Of a stretch of 64,000 bases of DNA, positions 54,601 to 64,000 are shown piece after piece (position 1 is the stretch's first letter; every line of letters starts with the position of its first letter). A program made the translations under genes and the position numbers. The stretch comes from Planctomycetota bacterium. GTDB lineage: Bacteria; Planctomycetota; UBA1135; UBA2386. The notes under the pieces are model-generated. The model searched no databases. It was given only the letters and a program-made list of their open reading frames with translations, and was not told the origin of the DNA. The stretch lies in the NCBI GenBank assembly GCA_016713175.1, contig JADJPQ010000009.1:186001-250000 (forward strand), in the 5' to 3' direction.

Positions 54601-54795
54601 ATCGCGGTCAGCACCGCCTGCGCGCAGGCATGTCCGACCAAGGCGATCACCTTCGGCGACATGAAGAACCCCGCCAACAAGGTCGCGCAACTGCGCGGCT
54701 CGAGCCTGAACTACGGCTTGCTCTCGGACCTCAACACCAAGCCCCGCACGACCTACCTCGGCCGCGTGCGCAACCCCAACCCCGACCTGGCCTGA
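51628..54795 (+). CDS. actB: alternative complex III subunit ActB, iron-sulfur/molybdopterin-fold protein
   Basis: A 1055-residue protein. A twin-arginine signal SRRGFLGVIAASVALAG ends near a Cys. The first 730 residues have the molybdopterin-oxidoreductase fold, which in this family holds no cofactor. The C-terminal part carries ferredoxin-type clusters: CTGCSACVVAC, CMQCENAPCESVCP, CIGTRYCSNNCP, and CTYC with CAQACP. It takes electrons from quinol through the membrane subunit ActC. The length matches known ActB, with both domains in one chain. Confidence 0.93.
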   Translation: MSDVIIPDSGTSGTRHWRSLEQLQAEDSAEFQEVVQREFPEGIDLAPDEVSRRGFLGVIAASVALAGLTSCRKPKTHILPFHKRPEGFKPGVPSFYATTLTRGGYGLGVLVKSSDGRPTKIEGNPDHPSSLGGSDGRQQAELLQIYDPGRSKAARGPQPAHGTDDGHVAADGHGHAAHPVDRFGEFFEWWDAQKAKELVTKKGAGLHVLMAPTTSPSLLAMIGKTKETFPQAKFHFWEPLHRDEELAGAAAAFGRPVDTQHDFGKADVVVSLDSDFLALDGNALNAGNAWGTRRRNPRSGQPMTRLYVVEACYSTTGTAADHRFRVRGSDIAQAAFAIAAALGVGGDAAKAHQNATFQKNGKNWLPIVIRDLQAARGRGLVVAGPRQPRSVHAVVHAINAALDNVGKTVHYTATPEPWASLPKNSCVESLRELKAAIDQKQVDTLVCLGTNPVLDAPADLGFAAAMANVAHTVHVGLHEDETGQRATWHIPGTHELEAWGDAKAHDGTISLQQPLIAPLYGGLSPVEFLGLISQQPSYENLESVRDGAFGHDLVKQYWQAASGSADFDGWWKRALHDGVVAGTQSAPESVAVNANGVAAAIQWQAIDGFEVSLRPCPKMWDGRFANNSWMQEVPDPVTKLSWDNAALVSPATAKELGVDNGDLLSISAAGNTVQIPAWILPGHADKSVTIYLGWGRKLTEDCKVAKGTGFDGYPLRIAAAQWFATAQVQRASGSYKLVCTQEHGTMAGRDLAREADKATHDKDPEWAPKMSLLDKAARLKGKTEKDVAKSLWTERYDGSRKDPEVLASPYQWAMVIDLNACTGCSACVVACVAENNISMVGKVQVARNREMFWIRADRYFTSRAEDNLATADDPQVMNQPVPCMQCENAPCESVCPVAATTHSPDGLNDMVYNRCIGTRYCSNNCPYKVRRYNYLDYLGHVPDSKQLAYNPDVTVRSRGVMEKCTYCVQRINGARISAKLTKTTVGDGQGQIAVSTACAQACPTKAITFGDMKNPANKVAQLRGSSLNYGLLSDLNTKPRTTYLGRVRNPNPDLA

Positions 54796-54798
54796 CCG

Positions 54799-56262
<1,464 letters not shown>

Positions 56263-56274
56263 GAGCCAACGAAC

Positions 56275-56805
56275 ATGAGCAACCCTTGGGGTGTCGTCGC
56301 CGAGTTCGACTCCGCTGCCGCGATCTACGCGGCCGCCGAGAAGACCACTGGCCACGGTTACACGCGCGTCGATGCGCACACGCCATTCCCGGTGCACGGA
56401 CTCGACCATGCCCTGAAGCAGGGGCCCAGCCACCTCGGCTGGATCGTCATCTGCTGCGGCGCCCTCGGCATCGCGCTGGCGCAACTGATGATGTGGTGGA
56501 TGAACGCATCCGACTACCCGATCTGGGTGTCGGGCAAGGAACCCTACGCCTGGCCGTCCACCGTGCCGGTGACGTTCGAGTGCATGGTGCTGTTGTCGGC
56601 GTTCGGTGCGGTGTTCGGCATGTTCGGCCTCAACAAGCTGCCGCGGCTGCACCACCCGATCTTCGCGCACAGCACGATCGGGCGGGTCACCGACGACCGT
56701 TTCTTCCTGTCGATCGAAGCGACGGATCCGAAGTTCGACCGGCGCGCCACGGTCACCTTCCTCGAGAGCATCGGCGGCAAACACGTCGAGGTGCTGGAGG
56801 ACTGA
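56275..56805 (+). CDS. actD: alternative complex III subunit ActD (DUF3341)
   Basis: A 176-residue protein with two membrane helices (about 55-78 and 100-125). The family pattern is present: WGVVAEFDSAAAIYAAAEK, HTPFPVHGLDHAL, a helix pair and a short C-terminal domain (DDRFFLSIEATDPKFD). Known ActD stabilises the membrane part and lacks cofactors. It lies 12 bp after actC. Confidence 0.9.
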   Translation: MSNPWGVVAEFDSAAAIYAAAEKTTGHGYTRVDAHTPFPVHGLDHALKQGPSHLGWIVICCGALGIALAQLMMWWMNASDYPIWVSGKEPYAWPSTVPVTFECMVLLSAFGAVFGMFGLNKLPRLHHPIFAHSTIGRVTDDRFFLSIEATDPKFDRRATVTFLESIGGKHVEVLED

Positions 56806-56809
56806 CCCG

Positions 56810-57427
56810 ATGAACACCCGATCCCTGCTCAACGCTGTGCTGCTCGCCATCGCCGCCCTCGTGCTCGGCGCCTGCCGGGGCGGCACGTCTTCGTCGCCGC
56901 CGGTGCACCTCGTGCTGGACATGGACTTCCAGCCGAAGGTCAAGGCCCAGTCCGGGTCGCACCTGTTCCACGACGGCCGCGGCATGCGGCTGCCGGTCGA
57001 CGGCACCGTCGCGCGCGGCGCGTTCGTCGACCAGGACCTGGCGCGCTTCAAGGACGCGTCAGGTGCGTTCCTGACCCAGAACCCGGTCGCGCTGACGCCC
57101 GAACTGCTCGCCCGCGGCAAAGAGCGCTTCGCGATCCACTGCGCCATCTGCCATGGCCACAGCGGTCGCGGCGGCACTGGCCCCACCCACGCTCACGGCA
57201 TGGTCGGCCGACGCTGGCCCGCTGGCGTGCAGATCCCGAGCTTCCACTTCCGCGAAGGCGCAGACGCCAACACCAACCGCGCGGCGATCTACAAGGACGG
57301 CGAACTGTTCGACGTCATCACCAACGGCAAGGGCACGATGCCGGCCTACGGCCCGCGCATCTCGGTTCAGGACCGCTGGGCGATCATCCACTACATCCGC
57401 GCACTCCAGACCCTCGGAAAGCAGTAA
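56810..57427 (+). CDS. actE: alternative complex III subunit ActE, monoheme cytochrome c lipoprotein
   Basis: ATG 56810, 4 bp after actD; 205 residues. Lipobox LGAC (Cys22) anchors it to the membrane. One CAICH heme site lies at 111-115, with a later Met (GTMPAYGP) as probable axial ligand. It passes electrons from ActA onward, here probably to the caa3 oxidase encoded downstream. Confidence 0.92.
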   Translation: MNTRSLLNAVLLAIAALVLGACRGGTSSSPPVHLVLDMDFQPKVKAQSGSHLFHDGRGMRLPVDGTVARGAFVDQDLARFKDASGAFLTQNPVALTPELLARGKERFAIHCAICHGHSGRGGTGPTHAHGMVGRRWPAGVQIPSFHFREGADANTNRAAIYKDGELFDVITNGKGTMPAYGPRISVQDRWAIIHYIRALQTLGKQ

Positions 57428-57430
57428 GCC

Positions 57431-58744
57431 ATGACCGCCACCATGACTGCGCCACCGATCGAACAGGTGGCTCCGCACGTCGTCACCAAGGTCCGCGACG
57501 GCGACCTGAAGGGCGCCCAGATGGGGCTGCTCGGTGCCGGCATCGCGATGCTCGCGCTCAGCTGCGCTTTCGGCATGTTCGCCGACGGTGACACCAAGAA
57601 GCGGTTCTTCTTCAGCTACCTGGTCGGCTACATGGGCGTGCTCGGCATCTGCCTCGCCGCCCTGTTCTTCACCATGCTGCAGCACATCACCCGCGCCGGC
57701 TGGAGCGTCGTGGTGCGCCGCATCGCCGAGAACGTCGCGGCGGTGCTGCCGTTCATGCTGCTGCTGTTCCTGCCGATCGTCGTCGGCGCCGAACATCTGT
57801 TCCACCACTGGTGGCACCCAAACCCGGCCGACACCGTGCTGGCCGGCAAGAAGGCCTGGCTCGACTCGACGTTCTTCTTCGTCCGCGTCGGCATCTACTT
57901 CGCGATCTGGCTGGTCCTGGCGTGGTTCTTCCGCAAGCAGTCGCTGCTGCAGGATCAGACCGGCGACCCGACGATCAATCTGCGGCTGGCCCGGCTGGCG
58001 GCCCCGGGCCTGCTGCTGTTCGCGCTGTCGATCACGTTCGCGGCGTTCGACTGGATCATGTCGCTCGACCCGCACTGGTTCAGCACGATCTTCGGACTGA
58101 CCTACTTCGCCGGCGCGTTCATGTCGTTCCTTGCCTTCACGGTCCTGTTCGCCCGTTTCCTGGGCAGCAAGGGCTATCTGAAGGACGCGATCACGACCGA
58201 GCACTACCACGACCTCGGCAAGCTCCTGTTCGCCTTCATGGTGTTCTGGACCTACACGAATTTCAGCCAGTACATGCTGATCTGGTACGCCAACCTCCCC
58301 GAGGAGACGGCGTTCTTCGAGCATCGCCACCACGGCGGCTGGGGCGCGATCGGCACGTTGCTGATCTTCGGCCACTTCTTCTTCCCGTTCGCCTTCCTGA
58401 TGTCGCGACACGTCAAGCGCCACCCGGTGGGACTGGCGTTCGGCGCGATCTTCATGCTGGTGATGCACTGGGTCGACATGCAGTTCCTGATCGTGCCCAA
58501 CTTCCACCCGACCGCAGCGGCAGCACACGCCGAAGTGCCGCACGCGGAAGGGCAGTCGTTCGTCGGCAACTTCACGCATGGCCTCGGCGAGTGGATGCAC
58601 GGCCTGACGATCCACGACTTCCTGTGCTTCTTCGGCATGCTGAGCTTCGTCGCCGGCATGGCCCTGCTGAACATGCGCAAGACCAACCTGCTGCCGACGC
58701 GCGATCCGCGCCTGGCCGAGTCGCTGCACTTCGTCAACATCTGA
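57431..58744 (+). CDS. actF: alternative complex III subunit ActF
   Basis: A 437-residue membrane protein with about ten helices, distantly similar to ActC. Features include FFSYLVGYMGVLGICLAALFF, FDWIMSLDPHWFSTIFGLTYF, and HYHDLGKLLFAFMVFWTYTNFSQYM segments (read in parts). A His-containing linker follows NFHPTAAAAHAE. The canonical partner of ActC in the membrane domain. Confidence 0.92.
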   Translation: MTATMTAPPIEQVAPHVVTKVRDGDLKGAQMGLLGAGIAMLALSCAFGMFADGDTKKRFFFSYLVGYMGVLGICLAALFFTMLQHITRAGWSVVVRRIAENVAAVLPFMLLLFLPIVVGAEHLFHHWWHPNPADTVLAGKKAWLDSTFFFVRVGIYFAIWLVLAWFFRKQSLLQDQTGDPTINLRLARLAAPGLLLFALSITFAAFDWIMSLDPHWFSTIFGLTYFAGAFMSFLAFTVLFARFLGSKGYLKDAITTEHYHDLGKLLFAFMVFWTYTNFSQYMLIWYANLPEETAFFEHRHHGGWGAIGTLLIFGHFFFPFAFLMSRHVKRHPVGLAFGAIFMLVMHWVDMQFLIVPNFHPTAAAAHAEVPHAEGQSFVGNFTHGLGEWMHGLTIHDFLCFFGMLSFVAGMALLNMRKTNLLPTRDPRLAESLHFVNI

Positions 58745-58781
58745 TCTCGCTGAACCGATCTGCCTGAATCACGAGGCCGTC

Positions 58782-59120
58782 ATGGGCACCGCAACGCACC
58801 AACCCCCGCACGCACCGCACGGCCACGCCGGTCATGGCGCCGCCGAGCCGCCGCCGCACGACTGGGAGAACGAGATCAATGCCAAGGCAACGACCATCTG
58901 GGTGGTCGGCTGGGGCGTCATCTTCTTCGCGGCGCTCTACTTCATGTTGCCGCTGTTCGACCGCGTGCTGCACCAGGAGATCCAGAAGAAGGTCAACAAC
59001 CTCGCGCCGACCGAGCGCCAGGATCTCGAAGCCGCCGAGAAGACGTTCTTGAGCGGTCAGGAAGGTCGCACCAGCAAGAAGTCGATCGAGCAGGTCATGC
59101 AGGAGATGACCCGGAAGTAA
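58782..59120 (+). CDS. small single-helix membrane protein in the respiratory operon
   Basis: A 112-residue protein with a His/Pro-rich N-terminus (eight His in the first 30 residues), one membrane helix (IWVVGWGVIFFAALYFMLPLF) and a charged helical tail. It lies between actF and the SCO gene, 4 bp from the latter. Not one of the six canonical Act subunits; possibly an accessory or copper-handling protein of the complex. Unrecognised family. Confidence 0.72.
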   Translation: MGTATHQPPHAPHGHAGHGAAEPPPHDWENEINAKATTIWVVGWGVIFFAALYFMLPLFDRVLHQEIQKKVNNLAPTERQDLEAAEKTFLSGQEGRTSKKSIEQVMQEMTRK

Positions 59121-59124
59121 TCCG

Positions 59125-59979
59125 ATGACGCGCAAGCTCCTCCCGTTGCTGACGATCCTTGCCCCGCTGACATCCGTCGCGTTGCGGGCGCAGGGTGAAG
59201 GCATGCCGGCCCCTAGGATGCTCGAGGTCCGGTCCGAAGCCTCGTCGATGGAGAACAGGATCGGCACCGTCGTCGATCCATCGCTCTCGTTCACCGACGA
59301 CCGCGGCTACCCATTCACGCTGCAGCAGCTGTTCCCTGGTGACAAGCCGGTCCTGCTCGTGCCCGGCTATTACACCTGCCCCTCGATGTGCGGCACCGTC
59401 CTCGAGGCGCTGGTTGGTGCGCTCAACGATGTCGAACTGCAACCCGGCAAGGACTACCAGTTGCTGAACGTCACGATCGACCCGCGCGAGACGCCGGAAG
59501 TCGCCGCGACGCGCAAGGGGACGTTCGCCGCCAAGCTGAACAAGGTCGGCATCGAAGAAGGCTGGCGATTCCTGGTCGGCGAGCAAGCACCGATCAAGGC
59601 GCTGATGGACTCCGTCGGCTTCCGCTACTACTGGGATGAGCACAACGCCCGCTTCGACCACCCGCCGGCGCTGATCTTCTTGACGCCGCAAGGCAAGGTC
59701 AGCCGCGTCATCGCCTCTTCCGAGTTCGCACCCGCCGACCTACGGCTCGCCATCGTCGAGGCCAGCGAGGGCAAGATCGGCACGTTCTGGGATCGGGTGC
59801 AGCTGTCCTGCCTGGTCTGGGACCCGAAGACGACCAGCTATTCCGTCGCCGCGATGACCGTCATGCGCATCGGCGGAGTCATCACCGTGCTCGTGCTGGC
59901 CGTGATGATCATCGCGATGATCCGCCGCGAACGGCGCCGCACCGCCACCCCGCCCGCGACTCCCGCCACGACCGGCTGA
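59125..59979 (+). CDS. sco: SCO1/SenC copper chaperone for cytochrome oxidase
   Basis: A 284-residue protein with a signal peptide, the thioredoxin-like SCO fold and the copper motif CPSMC (Cys85 and Cys89); the copper-binding His is likely in FDHPPALIF. Unlike usual SCO proteins, it has a C-terminal membrane helix (IGGVITVLVLAVMIIAMI). It likely inserts copper into the CuA site of CtaC encoded next. Confidence 0.92.
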   Translation: MTRKLLPLLTILAPLTSVALRAQGEGMPAPRMLEVRSEASSMENRIGTVVDPSLSFTDDRGYPFTLQQLFPGDKPVLLVPGYYTCPSMCGTVLEALVGALNDVELQPGKDYQLLNVTIDPRETPEVAATRKGTFAAKLNKVGIEEGWRFLVGEQAPIKALMDSVGFRYYWDEHNARFDHPPALIFLTPQGKVSRVIASSEFAPADLRLAIVEASEGKIGTFWDRVQLSCLVWDPKTTSYSVAAMTVMRIGGVITVLVLAVMIIAMIRRERRRTATPPATPATTG

Positions 59980-60001
59980 ACGCATTCCTCGAGGACCTAC
60001 C

Positions 60002-61012
60002 GTGTTTGCCCACCTGTTCCAAACCCCGCAAGAGCCGCAGAAGTCGTTCTACGTTGCGGACCAAGGCGTCGATGCCTGGGGTCAGTTGACGCCGCTGGCG
60101 TCCACGTTCGACCACGTGGATCACGTCTTCTACTTCACGATGTGGATGTGCGTGTTCTTCTTCGTGCTGATCGCCGCGGTCCTCGGCTGGTCGGTGCTGA
60201 AGTACCGCCGCGTGCGCTTCGACCAGCCGGCCGCTTCGAATGTCACGCACAACACGCCGCTGGAAGTCGTCTGGACGGTCATCCCGTTGATCCTGGTGAT
60301 GATCATCTTCGCCTGGGGCTGGAAGGGCAGTCTCGACATGGCGGTCGCGCCACAGGACGCGCGCAACTACAAGGCGACCGCAGCGCAGTGGAGCTGGACG
60401 TTCCGCTATCACAACGATCCAGGCTCCAGCCTCAACGAACTCTGGCTGGAGGTCGACAAGCCGGCCGCATTCACGCTGGAGTCGAAAGACGTGCTGCATG
60501 CGTTCTTCATCCCGTCGATGCGCTGCAAGCGTGACGTGGTCCCGGGCCGCAACCAACGCATCTGGTTCACCCCGACCAGACTCGGTGACTATCACTTGTT
60601 CTGCGCCGAGTATTGCGGCAAGGATCACTCCTTGATGTACGCAAAGGTCCACGTCGTGACCGCCGAACAGTACGGCAAACGCCCCTGGGACACCGAAGAC
60701 CCTGACCCGAAGGTCAACGGTCAGCGCACCTACGAAGCGCTCTGCAAGAGCTGTCACGCCGTTGCTGGCCCGAACACGGCCATCGCGCCGAGCTGGTTTG
60801 GTCTCTACGGCAAGTCCGAAGCGGTCATCGAGGGCGGCCAGGAGAAGACCATCACGGTCGACGATGCCTACCTCATCGAGTCGATCCGCAACCCCTCGGC
60901 AAAGATCGTCAAGGGTTACGAGAGCGCCGGCAGGATGTCGCCCTTCGACCAGGGTCAGGTCAGCGACAGGAAGCTCGGGTTCATCATCGAGTACATCAAG
61001 TCGCTGAAGTGA
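60002..61012 (+). CDS. ctaC: caa3-type cytochrome c oxidase subunit II with C-terminal cytochrome c
   Basis: GTG start with GAGGA upstream; 336 residues. Two membrane helices (about 43-64 and 89-107) precede the CuA cupredoxin domain with His166, Cys201, Glu203, Cys205, His209 and Met212 (CAEYCGKDHSLM). A fused cytochrome c carries CKSCH at 248-252. The fusion marks a caa3-type oxidase able to accept electrons directly from ActE. Confidence 0.95.
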   Translation: MFAHLFQTPQEPQKSFYVADQGVDAWGQLTPLASTFDHVDHVFYFTMWMCVFFFVLIAAVLGWSVLKYRRVRFDQPAASNVTHNTPLEVVWTVIPLILVMIIFAWGWKGSLDMAVAPQDARNYKATAAQWSWTFRYHNDPGSSLNELWLEVDKPAAFTLESKDVLHAFFIPSMRCKRDVVPGRNQRIWFTPTRLGDYHLFCAEYCGKDHSLMYAKVHVVTAEQYGKRPWDTEDPDPKVNGQRTYEALCKSCHAVAGPNTAIAPSWFGLYGKSEAVIEGGQEKTITVDDAYLIESIRNPSAKIVKGYESAGRMSPFDQGQVSDRKLGFIIEYIKSLK

Positions 61013-61022
61013 GGCCGCATCC

Positions 61023-62678
61023 ATGACTACCCACACGCCCCACGTCGACGTGCATTCCGGCGCCCACACCGGCACGACGAACTATCTGAACAACACCAGC
61101 GGCTTCATGTCCTGGGCTGGCACCCTCGACCACAAGCGGATCGGGCTCATGTACCTGATCGGCGTGTCGATGGCCTTCCTGGCCGGTGGCATCTTCGCGT
61201 TGCTGGTCCGCCTGCACCTGTGGAGCCCGGACGGCGCCTTGTTCACCAACGAGGCGTACAACCAGATCTTCACGCTGCACGGCGCCTTCATGGTGTTCTT
61301 GTTCGTGATCCCGGCCATCCCGGCATCGCTCGGCAACATGGTGTTGCCGCTGATGCTGGGTGCCAAGGACGTCGCGTTACCGCGCCTGAACCTGCTGAGC
61401 TTCTACTTGTGGGTCACCGGCGCGGCACTCGCGATGTATTCGATCCTCGCCGGTGGCTTCGACACCGGCTGGACGTTCTACGCGCCATACAGCCTCTACA
61501 CCAACCAGGCCGTCATCTCGATCGGCCTGGGCATCTTCATCCTCGGCTTCAGTTCGATCTTCACCGGGCTGAACTTCATCGTCACGACGCACAAGCTGCG
61601 CGCGCCGGGCCTGACCTGGTTCCGGATGCCGCTGTTCGTCTGGGCGATCTACGCGACGTCGATCCTGCAGGTGCTGGCGACGCCGGTCCTCGGCATCACG
61701 GTCGCGCTGGTGGCGCTCGAACGCACCTACCACATCGGCATCTTCGACCCGCGCCTGGGCGGTGACCCGGTGCTGTTCGAGCACTTCTTCTGGTTCTACT
61801 CGCATCCCGCCGTCTACATCATGGTGCTGCCAGCCTTCGGCATCATCAGCGAGTGCGTGTCGGTCCACAGCCGGAAGCCCTTGTTCGGCTACAAGATGAT
61901 CGCCTTCAGCTCGCTGGCGATCGCCATCATCAGCTTCCTGGTGTGGGGCCACCACATGTTCACGTCGGGTCAGTCGACGTACGCGATGTTCGCGTTCTCG
62001 TTCCTGACCTTCTTCGTGGCGATCCCGACGGCGATCAAGGAGTTCTCGTGGGTGGCGACGGTGTGGAAGGGGTCGATCGATCTCAACTCGCCGATGCTCT
62101 ACACGCTGGCGTTCCTGATCATCTTCGCGATCGGCGGCCTGACGGGTGTGATCCTCGGCGTGCTGAACGTCGACATCCACCTGCACGACACCTACTACGT
62201 CGTCGCCCACTTCCATTACGTGATGATGGGTTCGATCTCGCTGGCGTTCTTCGCCGGCCTGCATCACTGGTGGCCGAAGATGTTCGGCGTGATGTACAAC
62301 GAATCGTTGGCCAAGTTGGCCTGCGCGATCATCTTCATCGGCTTCAACGCCACGTTCATCCCGCAGTTCATCATGGGCAGCCGCGGCATGCCGCGTCGCT
62401 ACGCCGAGTACGCCGCCGAATATCAGCCCTTCCACCAGGCCTCGACGATCGGTGCCATGATCCTCGGTTGCGGCGTCGCGCTGATGTTCGGCTACCTGCT
62501 GGCCTCGTTGTTCGCCGGCAAGAAGGCGATGCAGAACCAATGGGGCGGTGTCACCCTCGACTGGATGACGCCCACGCCGCCGCCGCTCGAGAACTTCCAC
62601 CAGACGCCGGTCTGGCGCGGCGAGGTCTACGACTATTCGACCCTGGATCTGCGCAGCACGCAGACGCCGGTCAGCTAG
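61023..62678 (+). CDS. ctaD: cytochrome c oxidase subunit I, A2-type heme-copper oxidase
   Basis: A 551-residue oxidase core with twelve membrane helices. Heme and CuB ligands are visible in FTLHGAFM, YSHPAVYIMVLPAFG, GHHMFTSG and HDTYYVVAHFHYV. The YSHPxVY form, with Tyr-Ser in place of the Glu of mitochondrial-type enzymes, is the A2 subfamily mark described for Rhodothermus and Thermus caa3 oxidases. Confidence 0.95.
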   Translation: MTTHTPHVDVHSGAHTGTTNYLNNTSGFMSWAGTLDHKRIGLMYLIGVSMAFLAGGIFALLVRLHLWSPDGALFTNEAYNQIFTLHGAFMVFLFVIPAIPASLGNMVLPLMLGAKDVALPRLNLLSFYLWVTGAALAMYSILAGGFDTGWTFYAPYSLYTNQAVISIGLGIFILGFSSIFTGLNFIVTTHKLRAPGLTWFRMPLFVWAIYATSILQVLATPVLGITVALVALERTYHIGIFDPRLGGDPVLFEHFFWFYSHPAVYIMVLPAFGIISECVSVHSRKPLFGYKMIAFSSLAIAIISFLVWGHHMFTSGQSTYAMFAFSFLTFFVAIPTAIKEFSWVATVWKGSIDLNSPMLYTLAFLIIFAIGGLTGVILGVLNVDIHLHDTYYVVAHFHYVMMGSISLAFFAGLHHWWPKMFGVMYNESLAKLACAIIFIGFNATFIPQFIMGSRGMPRRYAEYAAEYQPFHQASTIGAMILGCGVALMFGYLLASLFAGKKAMQNQWGGVTLDWMTPTPPPLENFHQTPVWRGEVYDYSTLDLRSTQTPVS

Positions 62679-62690
62679 GAGCGCCTCCTC

Positions 62691-63404
62691 ATGAGTCACG
62701 ACGGACATCACTCGATCGTCATCCCGGCGCCGGGACCGGAGTTCGTGCCGCACACGGTCGCGCACCACTTCGATTCCCCGGTGCAGGAGTTCCAGGCCTG
62801 CAAGCTTGGCTTCTGGCTGTTCCTGGCGACGGAAATCCTGCTGTTCGGTGGGCTGTTCGCTGCCTACTTCTACTTCCACGAGGCCTACCCGGAGACATTC
62901 CGGCTCGGGGGCCAACAGCTGAACTGGAAGCTCGGCGCCGTCAACACGACGGTGCTGCTGCTGAGCTCCTGGACGATGGCCATGGGCGTCCGCTCGGCAC
63001 AGACCAGCCAGAAGAAGGCCACGATCCTGTTCTGCTGGTTGACCGTGCTTGGCGCCGCCATCTTCATGGGGATCAAGTTCGTCGAGTACAAGGCCAAGTA
63101 TGAACACGGCTTCCTGCCGCTGTTCGGCGGCTTCGAAGTCGCCGACTGGTTCAAGGACACGCACCACGTGATGAAGGATGTGCCCCACGGGCACATGTTC
63201 TTCGCGATCTACTTCACGATGACCGCGATCCATGGTCTGCACGTGCTGATCGGCGCCGGCCTGATCCTGTGGATCATCAAGGGCGCCAGCAAGGGTCGCT
63301 TCCACGCCGGTTACTACTTGCCGGTCGACCTCGTCGGTCTCTACTGGCACCTCGTCGACCTGATCTGGATCTTCCTGTTCCCCTTGCTCTACCTGGTGCC
63401 GTGA
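62691..63404 (+). CDS. ctaE: cytochrome c oxidase subunit III
   Basis: A 237-residue protein with about five to six helices. Conserved pieces are KLGFWLFLATEILLFGGLF, FYFHEAYPE, MFFAIYFTMTAIHGLHVLIG and the final YWHLVDLIWIFLFPLLY. Its TGA shares a base with the ATG of the next gene (TGATG). Confidence 0.93.
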   Translation: MSHDGHHSIVIPAPGPEFVPHTVAHHFDSPVQEFQACKLGFWLFLATEILLFGGLFAAYFYFHEAYPETFRLGGQQLNWKLGAVNTTVLLLSSWTMAMGVRSAQTSQKKATILFCWLTVLGAAIFMGIKFVEYKAKYEHGFLPLFGGFEVADWFKDTHHVMKDVPHGHMFFAIYFTMTAIHGLHVLIGAGLILWIIKGASKGRFHAGYYLPVDLVGLYWHLVDLIWIFLFPLLYLVP

Positions 63405-63829
63405 TGAGTTCCCACCCCGACACCGCGCACGCTCATGCGGCGCACGCTCACGCCGCGCACGGTCATGGCGAAGGCCATCACCACGTCGCTTCTGCCGGCC
63501 TGTTCTTGAAGGTCCTGATCGCCCTGTTGTTCCTGACCGGCATCACCGTCGGCGCCTCGCGGGTCGACTTCGGCTCGGCCAACATGCTGATCGCGATGCT
63601 GATCGCCTGCGTCAAGGCATCGCTCGTCATCGCGATCTTCATGCACGTATGGTGGGACACCGCGATCAACAAGATCATGTTTCTGGGGTCGTTCCTGTTC
63701 CTGTCGCTGCTGTTCGCGTTCACGTTGGCTGATCAGGCGACGCGCTCCTGGGACGGTCCGATCTCGGTGCAGAGAGCCCCGGTCGCTGAGCAGTGGCATC
63801 ACCCGGCGCTGGCCGACAAGAAGCCCTAG
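63404..63829 (+). CDS. ctaF: cytochrome c oxidase subunit IV-like protein
   Basis: A 141-residue protein with three membrane helices (LKVLIALLFLTGITVG, MLIAMLIACVKASLVIAIFMHV, MFLGSFLFLSLLFAFTL), matching prokaryotic subunit IV. The N-terminus is strongly His-rich (about eleven His in the first 30 residues). Translationally coupled to ctaE. Confidence 0.9.
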   Translation: MSSHPDTAHAHAAHAHAAHGHGEGHHHVASAGLFLKVLIALLFLTGITVGASRVDFGSANMLIAMLIACVKASLVIAIFMHVWWDTAINKIMFLGSFLFLSLLFAFTLADQATRSWDGPISVQRAPVAEQWHHPALADKKP

Positions 63830-64000
63830 TCCTGGACGCCGCCTACCTCCACGCCCGCCAGCCCGCGGACGCTCGGATCGCCCTGTGGTGCGATCCCGAT
63901 CGCCAGGCTTTGCTCGCCGCGCTGCCTCCGGAACTGGCCGCGCGGTCGGAGCCATTGGACCTGCAGATCCTGTTGGGTAGTGAAGAGTCGTCGCTGCGGC
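63793..64000 (+). CDS. unknown protein, truncated by window end
   Basis: An open frame runs to the window edge. GTG 63793, overlapping the end of the subunit IV gene by 37 bp, is one start; CTG 63832 is less usual. The 69 residues visible include ARIALWCDPDRQALLAALPP. Too short to recognise; it follows the oxidase operon on the same strand. Confidence 0.4.
   Translation, partial: MASPGAGRQEALVLDAAYLHARQPADARIALWCDPDRQALLAALPPELAARSEPLDLQILLGSEESSLR

Overview
The window is high-GC bacterial chromosome with about 53 protein genes and almost no spare DNA. It is most likely from a planctomycete (Planctomycetota). The grounds are a long operon of secreted and membrane proteins typical of that phylum (BatA/VWA, DUF4175-like, NPCBM, QW-repeat and PQQ-propeller proteins), RNase HIII, an alternative complex III locus, and many GTG/TTG starts with 1-4 bp gene overlaps. 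This assignment rests on gene families, not on an rRNA. No rRNA, tRNA, CRISPR array, insertion sequence or prophage was seen.

Layout. (1) 1-17,774, minus strand: a ten-gene envelope operon. In transcription order it encodes a TPR/PQQ propeller protein, a QW-repeat protein, BatA-like and VWA membrane proteins, a DUF4175-like protein, a coiled-coil secreted protein interrupted by one in-frame TGA, a TPR protein, an NPCBM protein, an HtrA-type protease with PDZ domain, and a second HtrA-like protein whose catalytic His and Ser are replaced. (2) 17,986-20,244, plus: a HEAT/propeller protein with five exact 120-bp repeats. (3) 20,317-29,539, minus: a compact run of gluzincin peptidase, acyltransferase, Bor-like lipoprotein, RNase HIII, MBL-fold RNase, DapF, LemA, SDR, TPR-like protein and M48 peptidase. 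(4) 29,613-40,479: mostly secreted or membrane proteins of unknown role, plus a PIG-L deacetylase, an HNH nuclease and a membrane-anchored cyclophilin-like protein. (5) 40,546-42,145: parAB with a parS site inside parB, which suggests proximity to the replication origin. (6) 42,229-50,704: a membrane protein, a phosphoesterase, HemW, a primary-type sigma factor, and a carbamoyltransferase/SxtJ/DUF5989 triad divergent from two SGNH hydrolases. (7) 50,981-63,829, plus: the complete alternative complex III operon (actABCDEF) running into SCO and a caa3-type, A2-class cytochrome oxidase (ctaCDEF), an electron chain from quinol to oxygen.

The most unusual observation is the in-frame TGA at 5017-5019 (minus strand). 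The frame continues for 84 more codons and ends in an ATGA overlap with the next gene. The TGA follows a Cys codon, and a perfect 8-bp hairpin with a GUC loop begins exactly 11 nt after it. This resembles a bacterial selenocysteine insertion signal, although nonsense mutation or sequence error is not excluded. Other points of interest are the sxtIJK-like triad, several pseudoenzyme-like proteins, and His-rich tails on three different proteins of the respiratory locus.
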